A stretch of DNA of 64,000 nucleotides from Nilaparvata lugens (taxonomy: Eukaryota; Arthropoda; Insecta; Hemiptera; Delphacidae): positions 5,897,836 to 5,961,835 of the forward strand of contig NC_052505.1 in assembly GCF_014356525.2 (NCBI RefSeq). Reading direction: 5' to 3'. This document shows, in pieces, positions 29,163-40,900 of this stretch. Each line of letters begins with the position of its first letter. Positions within the stretch are counted from its first letter, which is position 1. Under the pieces are notes generated by a model. It ran no database searches. It was given only the letters and a program-made list of their open reading frames with translations, and had not been told where the DNA came from. Position numbers and translations under genes: made by a program.

Positions 29163-29985
29163 ACGACCAGGTTCATAGATACTTGTGAATGACATAAAGC
29201 CGAAATTGAAACTACCTAAACTTGTTCTTATTTCAGATATTGAAAGTTGAGAACTATTGAATTCAATAAGTGTGTTGAGTTAATTTCAGAGATTGAAAAT
29301 TGAGAACTATAGAATTTACCCATTAGCAGGAGATGTATGAATTGCGACCTCGGAATAATCTTACATTTTTTAATAATAATTGTATGTGTGTTGTGAGGAC
29401 ATGTGTGCGTGTGTATTCGAGGTTGAGTGGTAGAGAGGACTTGAAAGTCCTAACTCCGACTAATAAAGATTTTTCATTTCATTTTTTCAATCTGAGATTC
29501 TATGTAACAGACTTATTAATGTTAGTATGTTTCTGCGTGTATCTAATTCAATTTCTCTACTCATTGACATTATTAACTTATTTGAAAACTTACGGCCAAA
29601 TCAAAATGCATTCTGAATTCTAATTGCCTTGGTCAAGTCTATAATATGAATATAATATTATTTGGAATGGTTTGTACAGTACTTATAATTATTATAAAGT
29701 ATGAAAATAAATTCTTAATAATAAACTAGTGTCAGTTAATGTTGTTTTACCAGTATTGGTGGTTTGTTTTACAAATCGTCTTACAATACTGGAACTATTA
29801 ATACTATTGATATTATTTCTCATCTATAACAAAATGAGATAAAATTAATTTTAATCGTACTGGGTAACACTGGATCAAATTTAAAAACTCTGTCTGATTC
29901 TCTTTTCTTTTCCAAAGAACAAGCTTTGATTTTCCAAATTGTTCAGCTCTTCTCAGTCATGTGTCTTGATTAAAACCAATTATTA
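29163..29985. other. Intergenic sequence, no gene supported
   Basis: A short open frame (29333-29623) has no recognisable domain. The text GACTTGAAAGTCCTAACTCC and following TTTTCATTTCATTTT look like a retroposon tail. Confidence 0.35.
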
Positions 29986-30172
29986 GGCTCAACTCACACT
30001 TACGCGACTCAGGTCGAGAAGAGACTCGACTCTAGTCGAGAGCATGTGTTTTCAAGTGGTGACAGTCGCGGAGACTAGAATCGACTGGTCTGAGTGTCAC
30101 CATTGGAAACACATGCTCTCGACTAGAGTCGAGTCTCTTCTCGATCTGAGTCACGTAAGTGTGAGTTGAGCC
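29986..30172. mobile_element. Near-perfect foldback MITE
   Basis: GGCTCAACTCACACTTACGC at left mirrors GTGTGAGTTGAGCC at right. The arms carry CGACTCTAGTCGAGAGCATG and its complement over ~75 bp. Confidence 0.85.
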
Positions 30173-30868
30173 GGGAGTGCTTATCTTATTTGAAAATGGG
30201 AGAATGTTCGTCAGACTTTGACGCTTGTTTGGTTATAAATCTAGTGATTATTTTGAAGCTTTTATAAGCGATTCAAGCTTGAATTATAAATGAGATGTTG
30301 TTGAATGTTATACAAAGTATTCAGCTTACATTTTTGGTTATACTACAGTGCATCTTGCTTTGTATTACAATAAATTACAGTATTTCCGTTGAAAGTCAAA
30401 TCCTTTCCAATCAGAAGTAACAAAACTTGTATTGCTAAAAAATATGCTTAATAGCTGTAATAACACTAAGTGGTTATAGCTATGATTGTTTACGAATAAG
30501 CCTGAATTCTTGATTCTATAGTGAAGATGGGAATAAATCTATTATTACATCTATAATTATCATTATCATTCCTGATTGTATAATAAAAATGGTATTATGC
30601 TTTATAATACACTACTATTAGATGCTATTATATACTTACCCTTTTTAATAATTTATGCCCCTAGTCAATTTTTAATTGTCTTGTAGGATTATATTTTCTT
30701 CATGAAATATTTTTGTCAATCAAATTTGTAAAATCTTTTATTACAAGAATAATCTTATTAATACGATCAAGTTATACTGTTATAGTTTGTGACTTATCTG
30801 ATAATAAACATATTATTATAACTTTCAGTAGTCTTCATTTTTTTCAAATTCCTGTCGTACTACACACT
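30173..30868. other. Intergenic AT-rich sequence
   Basis: No repeat match within the window and no coding signal. Confidence 0.4.
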
Positions 30869-31061
30869 TAGGGTGGGGGCACAACAGTTAGTCAAGACAA
30901 GACGAGTCACGATTAGTCACAATACTTCACATAGCTGCTTATGAAGCAACATACACCAATTAGTCATTGCAATTAGATATGTCTTCATGAGAAACTATGT
31001 GAAGTATTGTGACTAAACGTGTCTTGTCTTGCCTTGAATAACTGGTGTGTGCCTAGCCTTA
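30869..31061. mobile_element. Foldback MITE with AGTCAAGACAAGACGAG arms
   Basis: CAGTTAGTCAAGACAAGACG at left and CGTGTCTTGTCTTGCCTTGA at right are mirrored, as are CACAATACTTCACATAG and CTATGTGAAGTATTGTG. Confidence 0.85.
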
Positions 31062-31379
31062 TTCTGAAGTTGTTCTTAACTGATTAAACTAATATTTATT
31101 GATTATCAGTTCGTAGTGGAGAACTGATTTAGGTTTCATTGAATTTATTTTCAGCTTCACTATTCTTATAGTGAGACAATTTGATTATGTGGTTCATTAT
31201 ATCCTATTTATAAGGTATTTGAAAGCCATTGAAGAAAATCAATTTGTGATTGAAGTTCTCCTTGAAGTAGACTTCAAACAGACGTCTATTCCTTGAAAGA
31301 AAAACTCTTTAAATGTTGAAATATCTCTAAATATATATTTTTGTAGTAGAAATCATAGAGGGTCTACCAGAAAATAACT

Positions 31380-33040
31380 TTTCCTACAGTTACGTGAAAA
31401 GTGGCCATTGCTGCACTGATTACAGAACGCAAAGAATCACTTTTCCGCTCTAGTGCGGGAATAGTTATTTGTGCAACTAGTGCGCAAAGTGACAGTTTGC
31501 TGCACCGAAAGAAACGTTTACGCCCGAGCCGTAGCGAGGGCGGAATGGTTTCTTGAGTGCAGCAGAGGAACTTTGCGCACGTATTTCACATTAAGTTTTT
31601 CCTACAGTTACCATTGAATATGAAAAGTGGGTAATTATGGGTAAAATTGCCTGAGATGCATCAAATGTTTTTCTGTGTAATTTTATTATTATAAAAACCT
31701 TAATTTATTGTCAAATTGAATAAAATGTTGTCCTTGGTTATAATCTAATTAATAATTTGCTCGTTGTGCTTCGTTGCACCTCTGCTCACTATAGCAGCCA
31801 GCCACTGTTACCAACTTCATTTTGATTTTGCTGCACTGTTGCTCCATATAACCTACTAAGTATTTTGCGTTGCCATGTTGCAAATCTGGAGTGCAGAAAA
31901 ATTTTTCCCGCACTAGAGCGGAAAAGTGATTCTTTGCGTTCTGTAATCAGTGCAGCAATGGCCACTTTTCAAGGTAACTGTAGGAAATAGTTATTTGTGC
32001 AACTAGTGCGCAAAGTGACAGTTTGCTGCACCGAAAGAAACGTTTATGGAATGGTTTCTTGAGGCAGCAGAGGAACTTTGCGCACGTATTTCACATTAAA
32101 TTTTCCTACAGTTAATATTGAATATGAGAAGTGGGTAATTATGGGTAAAATTGCCTGAAATCCATCAAATGTTTTTCTGTGTAATTTTATTATTGATAAA
32201 AACCTTAATCATAAAATCCTAAAGTCCTCGTTGTCGTTGGTTATAATATCTACTTAATAATTTGCTCGTTGTGCTTCGTTGCACCTCTGCTCACTATAGC
32301 AGCCACAGCAGTCACTGTTACCAACTTCATTTTGATTTTGCTGCACTGTTGCTCCATATAACCTACTAAGTATTTTGCGTTGCCATGTTGCAAATCTGGA
32401 GTGCAGAAAAATTTTCCCGCACTAGAGCGGAAAAGTGATTCTTTGCGTTCTGTAATCAGTGCAGCAATGGCCACTTTCCAACGTAACTGTAGGAAAAAAT
32501 TTTTTCTGCACTCCAGATTTGAAACATGGCAAAGCAAAATAGTAGGTTATATGGAGCACCAGTGCAGCAAAATCAAAATGAAGTTGGTAACAGTGACTGC
32601 TGTGGCTGCTATAGTGAGCAGAGGTGCAACGAAGCACAACGAGCAAATTATTAAGTAGATATTATAACCACGACAACGAGGACTTTAGGATTTTATGATT
32701 AAGGTTTTTATCAATAATAAAATTACACAGAAAAACATTTGATGGATTTCAGGCAATTTTACCCATCATCAACCACTTCTCATATTCAATATTAACTGTA
32801 GGAAAAATTTAATGTGAAATACGTGCGCAAAGTTCCTCTGCTGCACTCAAGAAACCATTCCATAAACGTTTCTTTCGGTGCAGCAAACTGTCACTTTGCG
32901 CACTAGTTGCACAAATAACTATTCCCGCACTAGAGCGGAAAAGTGATTCTTTGTTCCTCTGCTGCACTCAACAAACCATTAAACGTTTCTTTCGGTACAG
33001 CAACTGTTACTTTGCGCACTAGTTGCACAAATAACTATTT
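31380..33040. repeat. Array of foldback repeats (TTGCGCACTAGTTGCAC family)
   Basis: Two direct copies (about 31410-31975 and 31987-32480) are followed by an inverted copy (about 32490-32960) and a short extra end. Shared words include GAGGAACTTTGCGCACGTAT, TTGCTCGTTGTGCTTCGTTG and CCGCACTAGAGCGGAAAAGT. Because of the mirror symmetry both strands show short open frames with the same end, which are not genes. Confidence 0.75.
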
Positions 33041-33092
33041 TAATGAGTAATTGTATTTTATTGAACGAGCTTATCTACTTCCTACTTTCTGT

Positions 33093-33170
33093 TAGGGTTA
33101 AGTGTAAGAGAGGGCCGACTGCGCCTTCTAGGTATAAAATAGAGGCAGTCATTCTATTCTATTCTGTAGG
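33093..33170 (+). repeat. LINE 3'-tail fragment
   Basis: GTTAAGTGTAAGAGAGGGCC to GTCATTCTATTCTATTCTG matches the inverted copy at 16545-16625. Confidence 0.6.
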
Positions 33171-33486
33171 AGCTTCGTTCATTGGTATTCTATCTCGTCC
33201 GATAAAAACCATCCTTGGTGGGCTCTAGTTTAAAATTATTTCGCCCTCTGAAGACTTATTACAGGCAATCGCACACAGCAGCATACGGACGTATGCAGAC
33301 AGACGGAGGAAAAATCCCTCCCCAGGTGTCCGAAAGTTGCAACGCACACGGACTTCCTTCTGTCTGTATCGGTCTGTTCACGTCTGCATGCAGAAGTTGA
33401 ATGTTTTCTCCAACTGTCTGCAGTGTGCGTTCACCTTAAACCCCATGCACATTTAATTCAATAAGCTTCTTAAAAGTTTTAGTTCA
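33171..33486. repeat. Possible MITE with CGCACACNG arms
   Basis: GCAATCGCACACAGCAGCAT and CTGTCTGCAGTGTGCGTTCA are roughly mirrored, with GCAGACAGACGGAGG in the middle. It is worn. Confidence 0.4.
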
Positions 33487-34320
33487 TAATAGTATATTTC
33501 GCACCTAGGGCCGAAAATGAGACTTTTCCGGCTCGAAATCGGTTTTCAAGTCCGAGGCCATAGGCCGAGGACTAGAAAAGATTGAGAGCCGGAAAAACAT
33601 TTTTTCCCTTGGTGAAAACTTTATTTTTCGCCACACAGAAAATAAACAAATAAATATAAGAATAATTGTTTATTAGGCACTTCCGAAAGCAAAACAGGAA
33701 GGTCATAGCTCTAGCAAATCTGAGGTAATCTGAATATCAGGGAATTGTCCAAGTATTTTTATTTTTTATTCTGATTTGTCCAATAATCTAAAAGATTATG
33801 TTCAATTATGTAAGAGGTTGAGTTTATACGTTTATTCTTCCAAATGACAATAAGATGATATATTATTATAAATGTTTTGATTCTGATTAATAACACTAAT
33901 AATGAAAAGTTTTTTGATCAGCTGTTTTAGCACACTTGATATTTGGCCAATCTGAATGTCAACGTCAACAATGCTTGTTTTCGATGACTTCGGAAGTTTA
34001 GGTTAGAAGTTCTATCCTACTCTGAAAATCGAATTTGAATAGTTTATAATATATATCTTATCTGTATTTTATTCATCCAAATAAGATGATAGTATCTTAT
34101 TGCAGAATACTTTTTCAATTCTAGAAGCATAAACTGATTCCGTTTCATAAACCATTTTGTAAACACGTTCACATCAAATCAGAATCAGCTGACTTCAAAG
34201 TTATTTTACAGCCCTAGGGCCGTAAAACTTTTACCGGCCTGGTTAGAAAACAATCATTTTCGTCCCCCATATGATGCACGAAAACCAGCGCATTACATCT
34301 AAGTGGGGCGAAAACAAATT
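33487..34320. repeat. Element bounded by CCTAGGGCCGAAAAT and CCTAGGGCCGTAAAA
   Basis: The sequence TTCGCACCTAGGGCCGAAAA opens the segment. CAGCCCTAGGGCCGTAAAAC and GGGGCGAAAACAAAT close it. No coding content was seen in between. Confidence 0.4.
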
Positions 34321-34498
34321 TACCTGAAAGCTTCCTCAATCAGGTACTTGAAACGCTGCAGCGACTTACTTGTGCAACGAGCCGTAAATGCACTGTCTAC
34401 ATTTTTTATATGCTGCTGACAGAAGAATTGTAGATTCAAATCTCATCAAGTCATAATTTAATCTCATTACGACTATCAAGTCAAAGGTTATGTGGGTA

Positions 34499-34766
34499 TC
34501 ATCATAAAGAAACAATTGCATAAGTATATGGTATAGGGCGTTTATGTCGCAATTTTCAATGTTAACTCAAGCCAATAGTCCACGTAGTTCTTTCCTGTGA
34601 AACTGTGTGACGCTGGTAGTCTCTCATATTGTGCCGTTCATACACTCTCACCCCAACAAAACAGTAAAAATCGACAATAATAGGCTTGAGTTAACAGTAA
34701 AAGTTGCGACACAAACGCCCTATACCATGGGATATCTACTTACGCTATTGTTTCTCTATGGTATCA
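34499..34766. mobile_element. MITE, copy of 28899-29162
   Basis: Shares TTGAGTTAACAGTAAAAGTT, CACCCCAACAAAACAGTAAA and the end CTATTGTTTCTCTATGGT. Confidence 0.75.
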
Positions 34767-34791
34767 TTCACAAAATAAATTGCTGTACCTA

Positions 34792-35154
34792 TATTGAGGC
34801 CCACGTTATAATGGCAGTATTTGAATAACATGGTGTTGCTACCATTGTCTATCATTCGACAAAGCAGATAGCATTATCCTATTCTAGCTCCTCAACGTTG
34901 CCTCACCGTTTTTTGACAATGTAGAAATATACAGGTAGCTAATTGACAAAATATTCTAACACAATTATAAAAATGTATTACAGTATTTAACAATATTATT
35001 GAAAAATATATTTTCTTCTAGGATAAAATAAATTGATTATTTCAAACAGATATACTGGTATCAGCTATCCTCTATAGAAGGCAGTGGCAAAGCATAGAAT
35101 CGGCAATTTTTTCTAACATTTTCTACTGCCATTTTAACGTGGACCTCACTATAT
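34792..35154. mobile_element. MITE, GAGGTCCACGTTATAATGG family, full length
   Basis: TATTGAGGCCCACGTTATAA at left and CCATTTTAACGTGGACCTCA at right. It is the longer ~360-bp version and inserted 25 bp from the MITE at 34499-34766. Confidence 0.8.
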
Positions 35155-35168
35155 TTTTGGTGATTAGG

Positions 35169-35217
35169 TATAGTCATAGCCACCTCTAATACAGTATTAG
35201 AGGTGGCTATGGTATAG
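35169..35217. repeat. Short near-perfect hairpin
   Basis: CATAGCCACCTCTAATACAG followed directly by its mirror TATTAGAGGTGGCTATG. Confidence 0.85.
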
Positions 35218-35785
35218 TGAACCTATCTAGTCAATCTCCAATCACATATTTACATGTCCAATAATATAATATAATGAATAGTTTGAATATTTTTTAGAGG
35301 ATAATAGTATTGAATTAGCCATTAATTTATAGCTTTTTCGTTTTTTGTTTGCTGAGGGTGATGCCCACATTATCTTCAGGCTTGTGCGTACCTAATGAGA
35401 CGAATGATGATGTAATAAGTGACTACAGTCACAGTGATACCAGACGAGTGATAAAAGAGTACAGCTCTAGGTGGCTTCCGAACCACCGGGAAACGATTTT
35501 TAAACTCATATTCAGAGGAGTCTGCTCTTCAAGTGGTCATTACAGGATCTTAATCGATTTCTAAGCTAGATAAAGAGATTGTTTGATGGTATCTAATCCT
35601 TTATATGTTCTACTTATATGCTAAATAAGGAGATTGATATGCAATCCCTTAATCTTTTCTAATTTGAATCAGATTCAATCATTATTGATATTCTTAGGCC
35701 GGTTTTCTAGGACTCTTATTAAATCTTATGGACCATTAAATCTACAGTTATTATATCTATAGCTTTAATGGTTCATAAGGTAAAA
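35218..35785. other. Intergenic sequence with retroposon-like words
   Basis: The open frame at 35349-35564 and the text CTAGGTGGCTTCCGAACCAC look like a transposon remnant, but I cannot assign a family. Confidence 0.3.
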
Positions 35786-35930
35786 ATAAATTCGTATGGC
35801 TTTTGTTGGTGGGGAGTCCCTTGCAGGAAGGTCCCCCCGCCTGAATATATAATAATTTAAGCCGTCAATGGGCATTACGACTGTCATACTTCAGCCGGGA
35901 CCGACAGTTTAACGTGCCCATCCGATAACA
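35786..35930 (-). repeat. SINE-like fragment (inverse of 45-200)
   Basis: The inverted order of ATTCGTATGG, then GGGACTCC-type text, then GACAGTTTAACGTGCCCATC matches the fragment at the window start. Confidence 0.6.
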
Positions 35931-36929
35931 TGTTCATGGATGGTTCATTGGATTCAATGAGTGTCCTAGAAATGGGGTCTAAGCCATTGTCACTATAGTA
36001 GATCTTAAATGATATACGGTACAGCAATAAACAGGGTTGATGAAAATTACGGAAACAGCTAAATATTTCTTTTACAAGGATAATTTGACAGTAAGTTTCA
36101 TTCAGGATCCAGGTATTTGTATTAAAAAACAGCTAATTTTATGTCAAGTCAAAATTTTAGTCCGCCATTTTGAATCCAACTTCATTAGAAGGTAAACAAA
36201 TGATACCATATTTCGATACAGAATTTCAAGAGAAAATTAATAACGAAAGCCGCACATCGATATCTCAAACCATTTGAATGTTATTCACATTCAAAGCTGC
36301 TAATAAATCATACAAAAATGTAATAAATGAGTAGCCTCTAATATATCAAACTTTTCTGATTATAAGTTGTTTATCATGAGAGTAGATTTACTGTTACTCG
36401 GTGTTCACTAAAACTTGAAAAAGTAAAATTTGATAGTTTGGATTTTTGTCAGATTTTCAATGTTGGGCACTCAAATTATACATGTAAAATTGAGCTGTTT
36501 CCATAATATATTTTCACCAATACTATAAATATAATCTCTCCATAGCTCAAAAATCTATAAGTAGTTCTTTAAACTCACTGTTTCTCTATTAGTAGACTAC
36601 ATTCTATATAGCCTAATTATTTTGCCTGCGTATTGGTAAACTACTCTCAAAAAGTATTTTCTATTGGTATTCTTATTGAAACAAAGATTCATGATTACAT
36701 AACAAATTTTATTCAAGCAATTTTAAATAACACAAATATTAATATAAGAACAGTCTACCGCACTACATTGAATTCTCTTCGTAAGATCATATCTTACAAA
36801 GGAATCTATAATAATTCATCAATGAGTTTTGAATCTTGGAAAAATTCATAATCAAATGAACTTTTCAAGCTCCAAATAATAATAAAGCACCATAACTTAG
36901 TAGGTAACATTGCTCTTAAACAAATTTAG
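35931..36929. other. Intergenic sequence, no gene supported
   Basis: AT-rich. The open frame at 36633-36851 has no recognisable domain. Confidence 0.35.
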
Positions 36930-37915
36930 ATGGAAATAAGGTACTGCAACATATAAAACTGGCAACATATTATTCTCTTTTCTTTATTACAAATAAAAAT
37001 AACTGTATTTACAAAAATAAAGAAATAATTGGTATGGGAAATTTTCTTGTAAATATCGAATATAATTTTCTTGTGACAATATTGCCATTTTAAAACAAAT
37101 AAAATCATAAATGTTTGTAATTTATGCAGATTTCACAGAAATAGTATTAAAAATATCATTGATTTGAGATAAACATTGGAATGAGAGAGCATTTTACTGT
37201 ACTATGCTTGATTAATGCTTAGGTATTGTAAATGTATTTTTCAAAATTATGCTCTAAAAGTAAATCCTCTATAGTCTGTTATTGCTAATGTTAAATTGGT
37301 AGTAGTTATTCTCCTACCAATCGAAGCATATTATTCATTGAAATATTTATCTATTCTTACAAAAATTATTGCCAACTCACTTTCCATTTGCAGCTCAGAG
37401 ATTCTTTTCAAATAAAATTCTCTCCGTAGCTACTAAAAAGACAACTGTAATGAGAACCAATTTCAAAATATTTAGATTATTCATACTTCGAATATATCTG
37501 ACACCATTAAAGCAAGTAACGACTGGGACTGTTTATATATCACAGTTTTTAGTAGGCAGCGCTAAACATTACAATAAACATACATAAATAATATTAGTAT
37601 ATAAAAATATTCTTCGTTAAAAAATCTACAGTACTGACTACATAACACATCAACTTTTGCAAGTGATATACGGTACTGTGTTTGTAATAATTATATTATT
37701 TTTAATCAAACAACAGTTATTAATAAAATTCTTCTTTTACGTGAACAGGATCTTGATATGTTCATGACCATGTTTTACACAACATTTAGATATAGGAATA
37801 TTGGAAGTTTTTTATAACATTGAAATGAAAAACATTTGCAAACTATTGTTTTTGAACGGATGCACTTCAATTTGATTGCATATTATTTATAAATCTTGAA
37901 CATGGAGTAAATTCC
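36930..37915 (-). other. Probable 3' untranslated region of the SAXO-like gene
   Basis: Downstream of the stop on the minus strand the sequence is AT-rich and unique, with no recognised repeat. AATAAA-type hexamers occur on the minus strand, for example GTAATAAAG near 36975-36990, but none can be singled out as the used poly(A) signal. Confidence 0.35.
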
Positions 37916-40900
37916 TTATTCGGAAACCTTGGTCATATAGAACTTGTGCTTTGGTGTATCTCTCGTATGCTTGTAGACAGTAGTCTTGTGAGTTTCAATC
38001 AAATGCACTGGACAAGGACCTGTCACCCTTGGAGTGAACTCTCTCTTGTACAGAGAGGACGACTGTGTGGAGCTGTCACTACCAAGGCTGAAGTGTGAAG
38101 CATTAGTGTTCTTCACTCTGGTCACTCTTTCCGAAGAGGTGAAGTTTCCATACGATTTGGCTTCGCTTTGTCCATGGAAACGTCCCGTTCCAATGGTCAG
38201 ACTGTCAGCTCTACGGATGTAACCGGCCGGCTGGACTTCGCTGACTGCCTGTCTATGCATTGAACTGAGGCTCTTCCTGTCATTTGACGTGTTGGTCGAT
38301 ATACATTGGCTGTCCAGGTTTTGCAGACTTTTCCTTTGAACTGCAGCCGTTGTTGATATTGTGTGGAGGGCTTCTGTGGACGATTGCATGCCTTTCCTGT
38401 GGAGCACAGAGTTGGCAACATCGGTGGATGATGATGATATAACATTCCTTCTGTGATGACCTCCACCTTTTGTGATTTCATGTCTACTACTTTCTCCTCT
38501 GCCTTCCATTGCTTCTCTGAACTCATTACTAGTTTGACTCTTGGTGGTTCTTGCAACAGATTTCTGATGCGTAGACTGAGATTCCATTACTGATGACTGG
38601 TGCGATGATATTCTCTGACTTGATTGAATATCCTTCTGGCTCAATGAACTCCTCTCAACCCTGCTTGAGTCCGAAGCTGATTGGACCATTTTTCTATTTT
38701 GTGATTCATAGTTTACATTTCTTGCACTTGTGCCAGATGACTGTGATGTGACACTGTGTTGGTTGGAATCTGAACTAGTATAAGCCGACATGGTCTGATT
38801 CATACCAGATTGTCTTATATGTGATGATTTCTCTTCATTGATGAAAGATTGACTGGATGTAGATTTCTGCTCACTACTTTGATGAATATGTTTTCCATTA
38901 TGCACAGTCCTTTGTCCCATTTGCTCAGAAGTCACAGCTTGTTTGGAGTGCTCTGAAACTGACGACTGCTTACGAGATAGATCTTCTTGCTTCCTGTCAA
39001 TTTGCTCCAGAGATTGATGGAATTTCTGTTTTTGTACAGTTTGTTGCATTTCAGATTGTTTATTAATAACTTTCTGTTCTGATTCTACAACCGACATTTT
39101 TGTTTGTCGCTGTGTTTCACCCACTCTAGTTTTGTAACCATTCGATTGCTGCCTGTATGAATCCATTGAAGATCGGTCATCTCCAAGAACAATATGTGAT
39201 TCAACATGGCGTCTGTGATTTATTGAATCTTTAGTAGAGTCTTTTCTTTGATGAACAAATGTATCTCTACTTGTAGATTTCACATCCATTCTTCCTTCTC
39301 CCACCTTCAGAGAATCTTCATACTTCTTAGTAGCAACCCTTTCACCCTTATAAGTTGTGAATTGTGATTTATGTGTGGAGGATCCTTCAAACTCTCCTTT
39401 TCCAATTTCCAAATTATCCTTGGGCTTTTGAATGATGGCTCTCTCACCCCTAACGGGTTTTGAATCAACTTTTGGTCTTCTTTCAAAATCTCCTTCTGGC
39501 CTGAGGTTGTCTGGGTGTTTCACAATTGGTGCTCTGTCTCCTCTATTGACATTTTCACGTTGTGGTCTCTCAAAGTCTCCTTCAGGATACAAATTATCAG
39601 GATGCCTGATTGGTGTTCTCCTTTCTCCTGGTCCCAATGGTCCTTTCTGAGGTCTGTCAAAGTCTCCCTCAGGTCTGAGGTTGTCTGGATGTTTCACAAT
39701 CGGTGCTCTTTCTCCCCTATTCACATTTTCACGTTGAGGTCGTTCAAAATCTCCTTCAGGATACAAATTATCAGGATGCCTGATTGGTGTTCTCCTTTCT
39801 CCTGGTCCCAATGGTCCTTTTTGAGGTCTGTCGAAATCACCTTCAGGTCTGAGGTTGTCTGGATGTTTTACAATTGGCGCTCTTTCTCCCCTATTCACAT
39901 TTTCACGTTGAGGTCGTTCAAAATCTCCTTCAGGATACAAATTATCAGGATGCCTGATTGGTGTTCTCCTTTCTCCTGGTCCCAATGGTCCTTTCTGAGG
40001 TCTGTCAAAGTCACCTTCAGGTCTGAGGTTGTCTGGATGTTTTACAATTGGCGCTCTTTCTCCCCTATTCACATTTTCACGTTGTGGTCGCTCAAAGTCT
40101 CCCTCAGGATGTAAATTATCAGGATGTCTGATTGGTGTTCTCCTTTCTCCTGGCCCCAGCGGTGCTTTCTGAGGTCTGTCAAAGTCTCCCTCAGGTCTGA
40201 GGTTGTCTGGATGTTTCACAATCGGTGCTCTTTCTCCCCTATTCACGTTTTCACGTTGAGGTCGCTCAAAGTCTCCCTCTGGATGCAAATTATCAGGATG
40301 TCTGATGGGTGTTCTCCTTTCTCCTGGTCCCAGTGGTGCTTTCTGAGGTCTGTCAAAATCTCCTTCAGGTCTAAGGTTATCTTTAGGCCTTACTACAGGT
40401 GCTCTTTCTCCCTTCGGTGCTTGATCTTTAGGTCGTTTTTCAAATTCACCTTCAGGTTTCAAATTGTCAGGATGCCTCTTTATAACTGGCCTTTCAGCGC
40501 TGACATGTGAATAATCATTGCGAGATCGCATATCTGTGAACTCTCCTTCCACTCTGAGATTGTCCTCATGCTTTACAACAGTTACCTTCTCTGAATGCAC
40601 TGCAGTGTAGTCATCACGTGATCTCTTGATATCCCACTCACCTTCTAAAGTCAGATTATCCTTATACTTTTTAATATCAGCTCTCTCACCTTTGACTGGT
40701 TTATAATCATCTTTTGAGGTTGGTTTCCCTTCAAATTCTCCCTGAACAGTCAGATTGTCAGTGTGTCTGGTGATCTCTGATCTTTCTCCTTTCTTGTGCA
40801 TGGAGTACTCATCTCTTGACCTGTACTCTGTAAACTCCCCTTCCATTCTCAAGTTATCATTATGCAAGGTGATTTGAGCTCGCTCACCTCTTGTTGCTGT

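Noticed and set aside
32250..32658. Two opposite open frames ending in the same VTAVAAIVSRGATKHNEQIIK sequence
   Set aside because: They are mirror images within a foldback repeat and therefore not genes.
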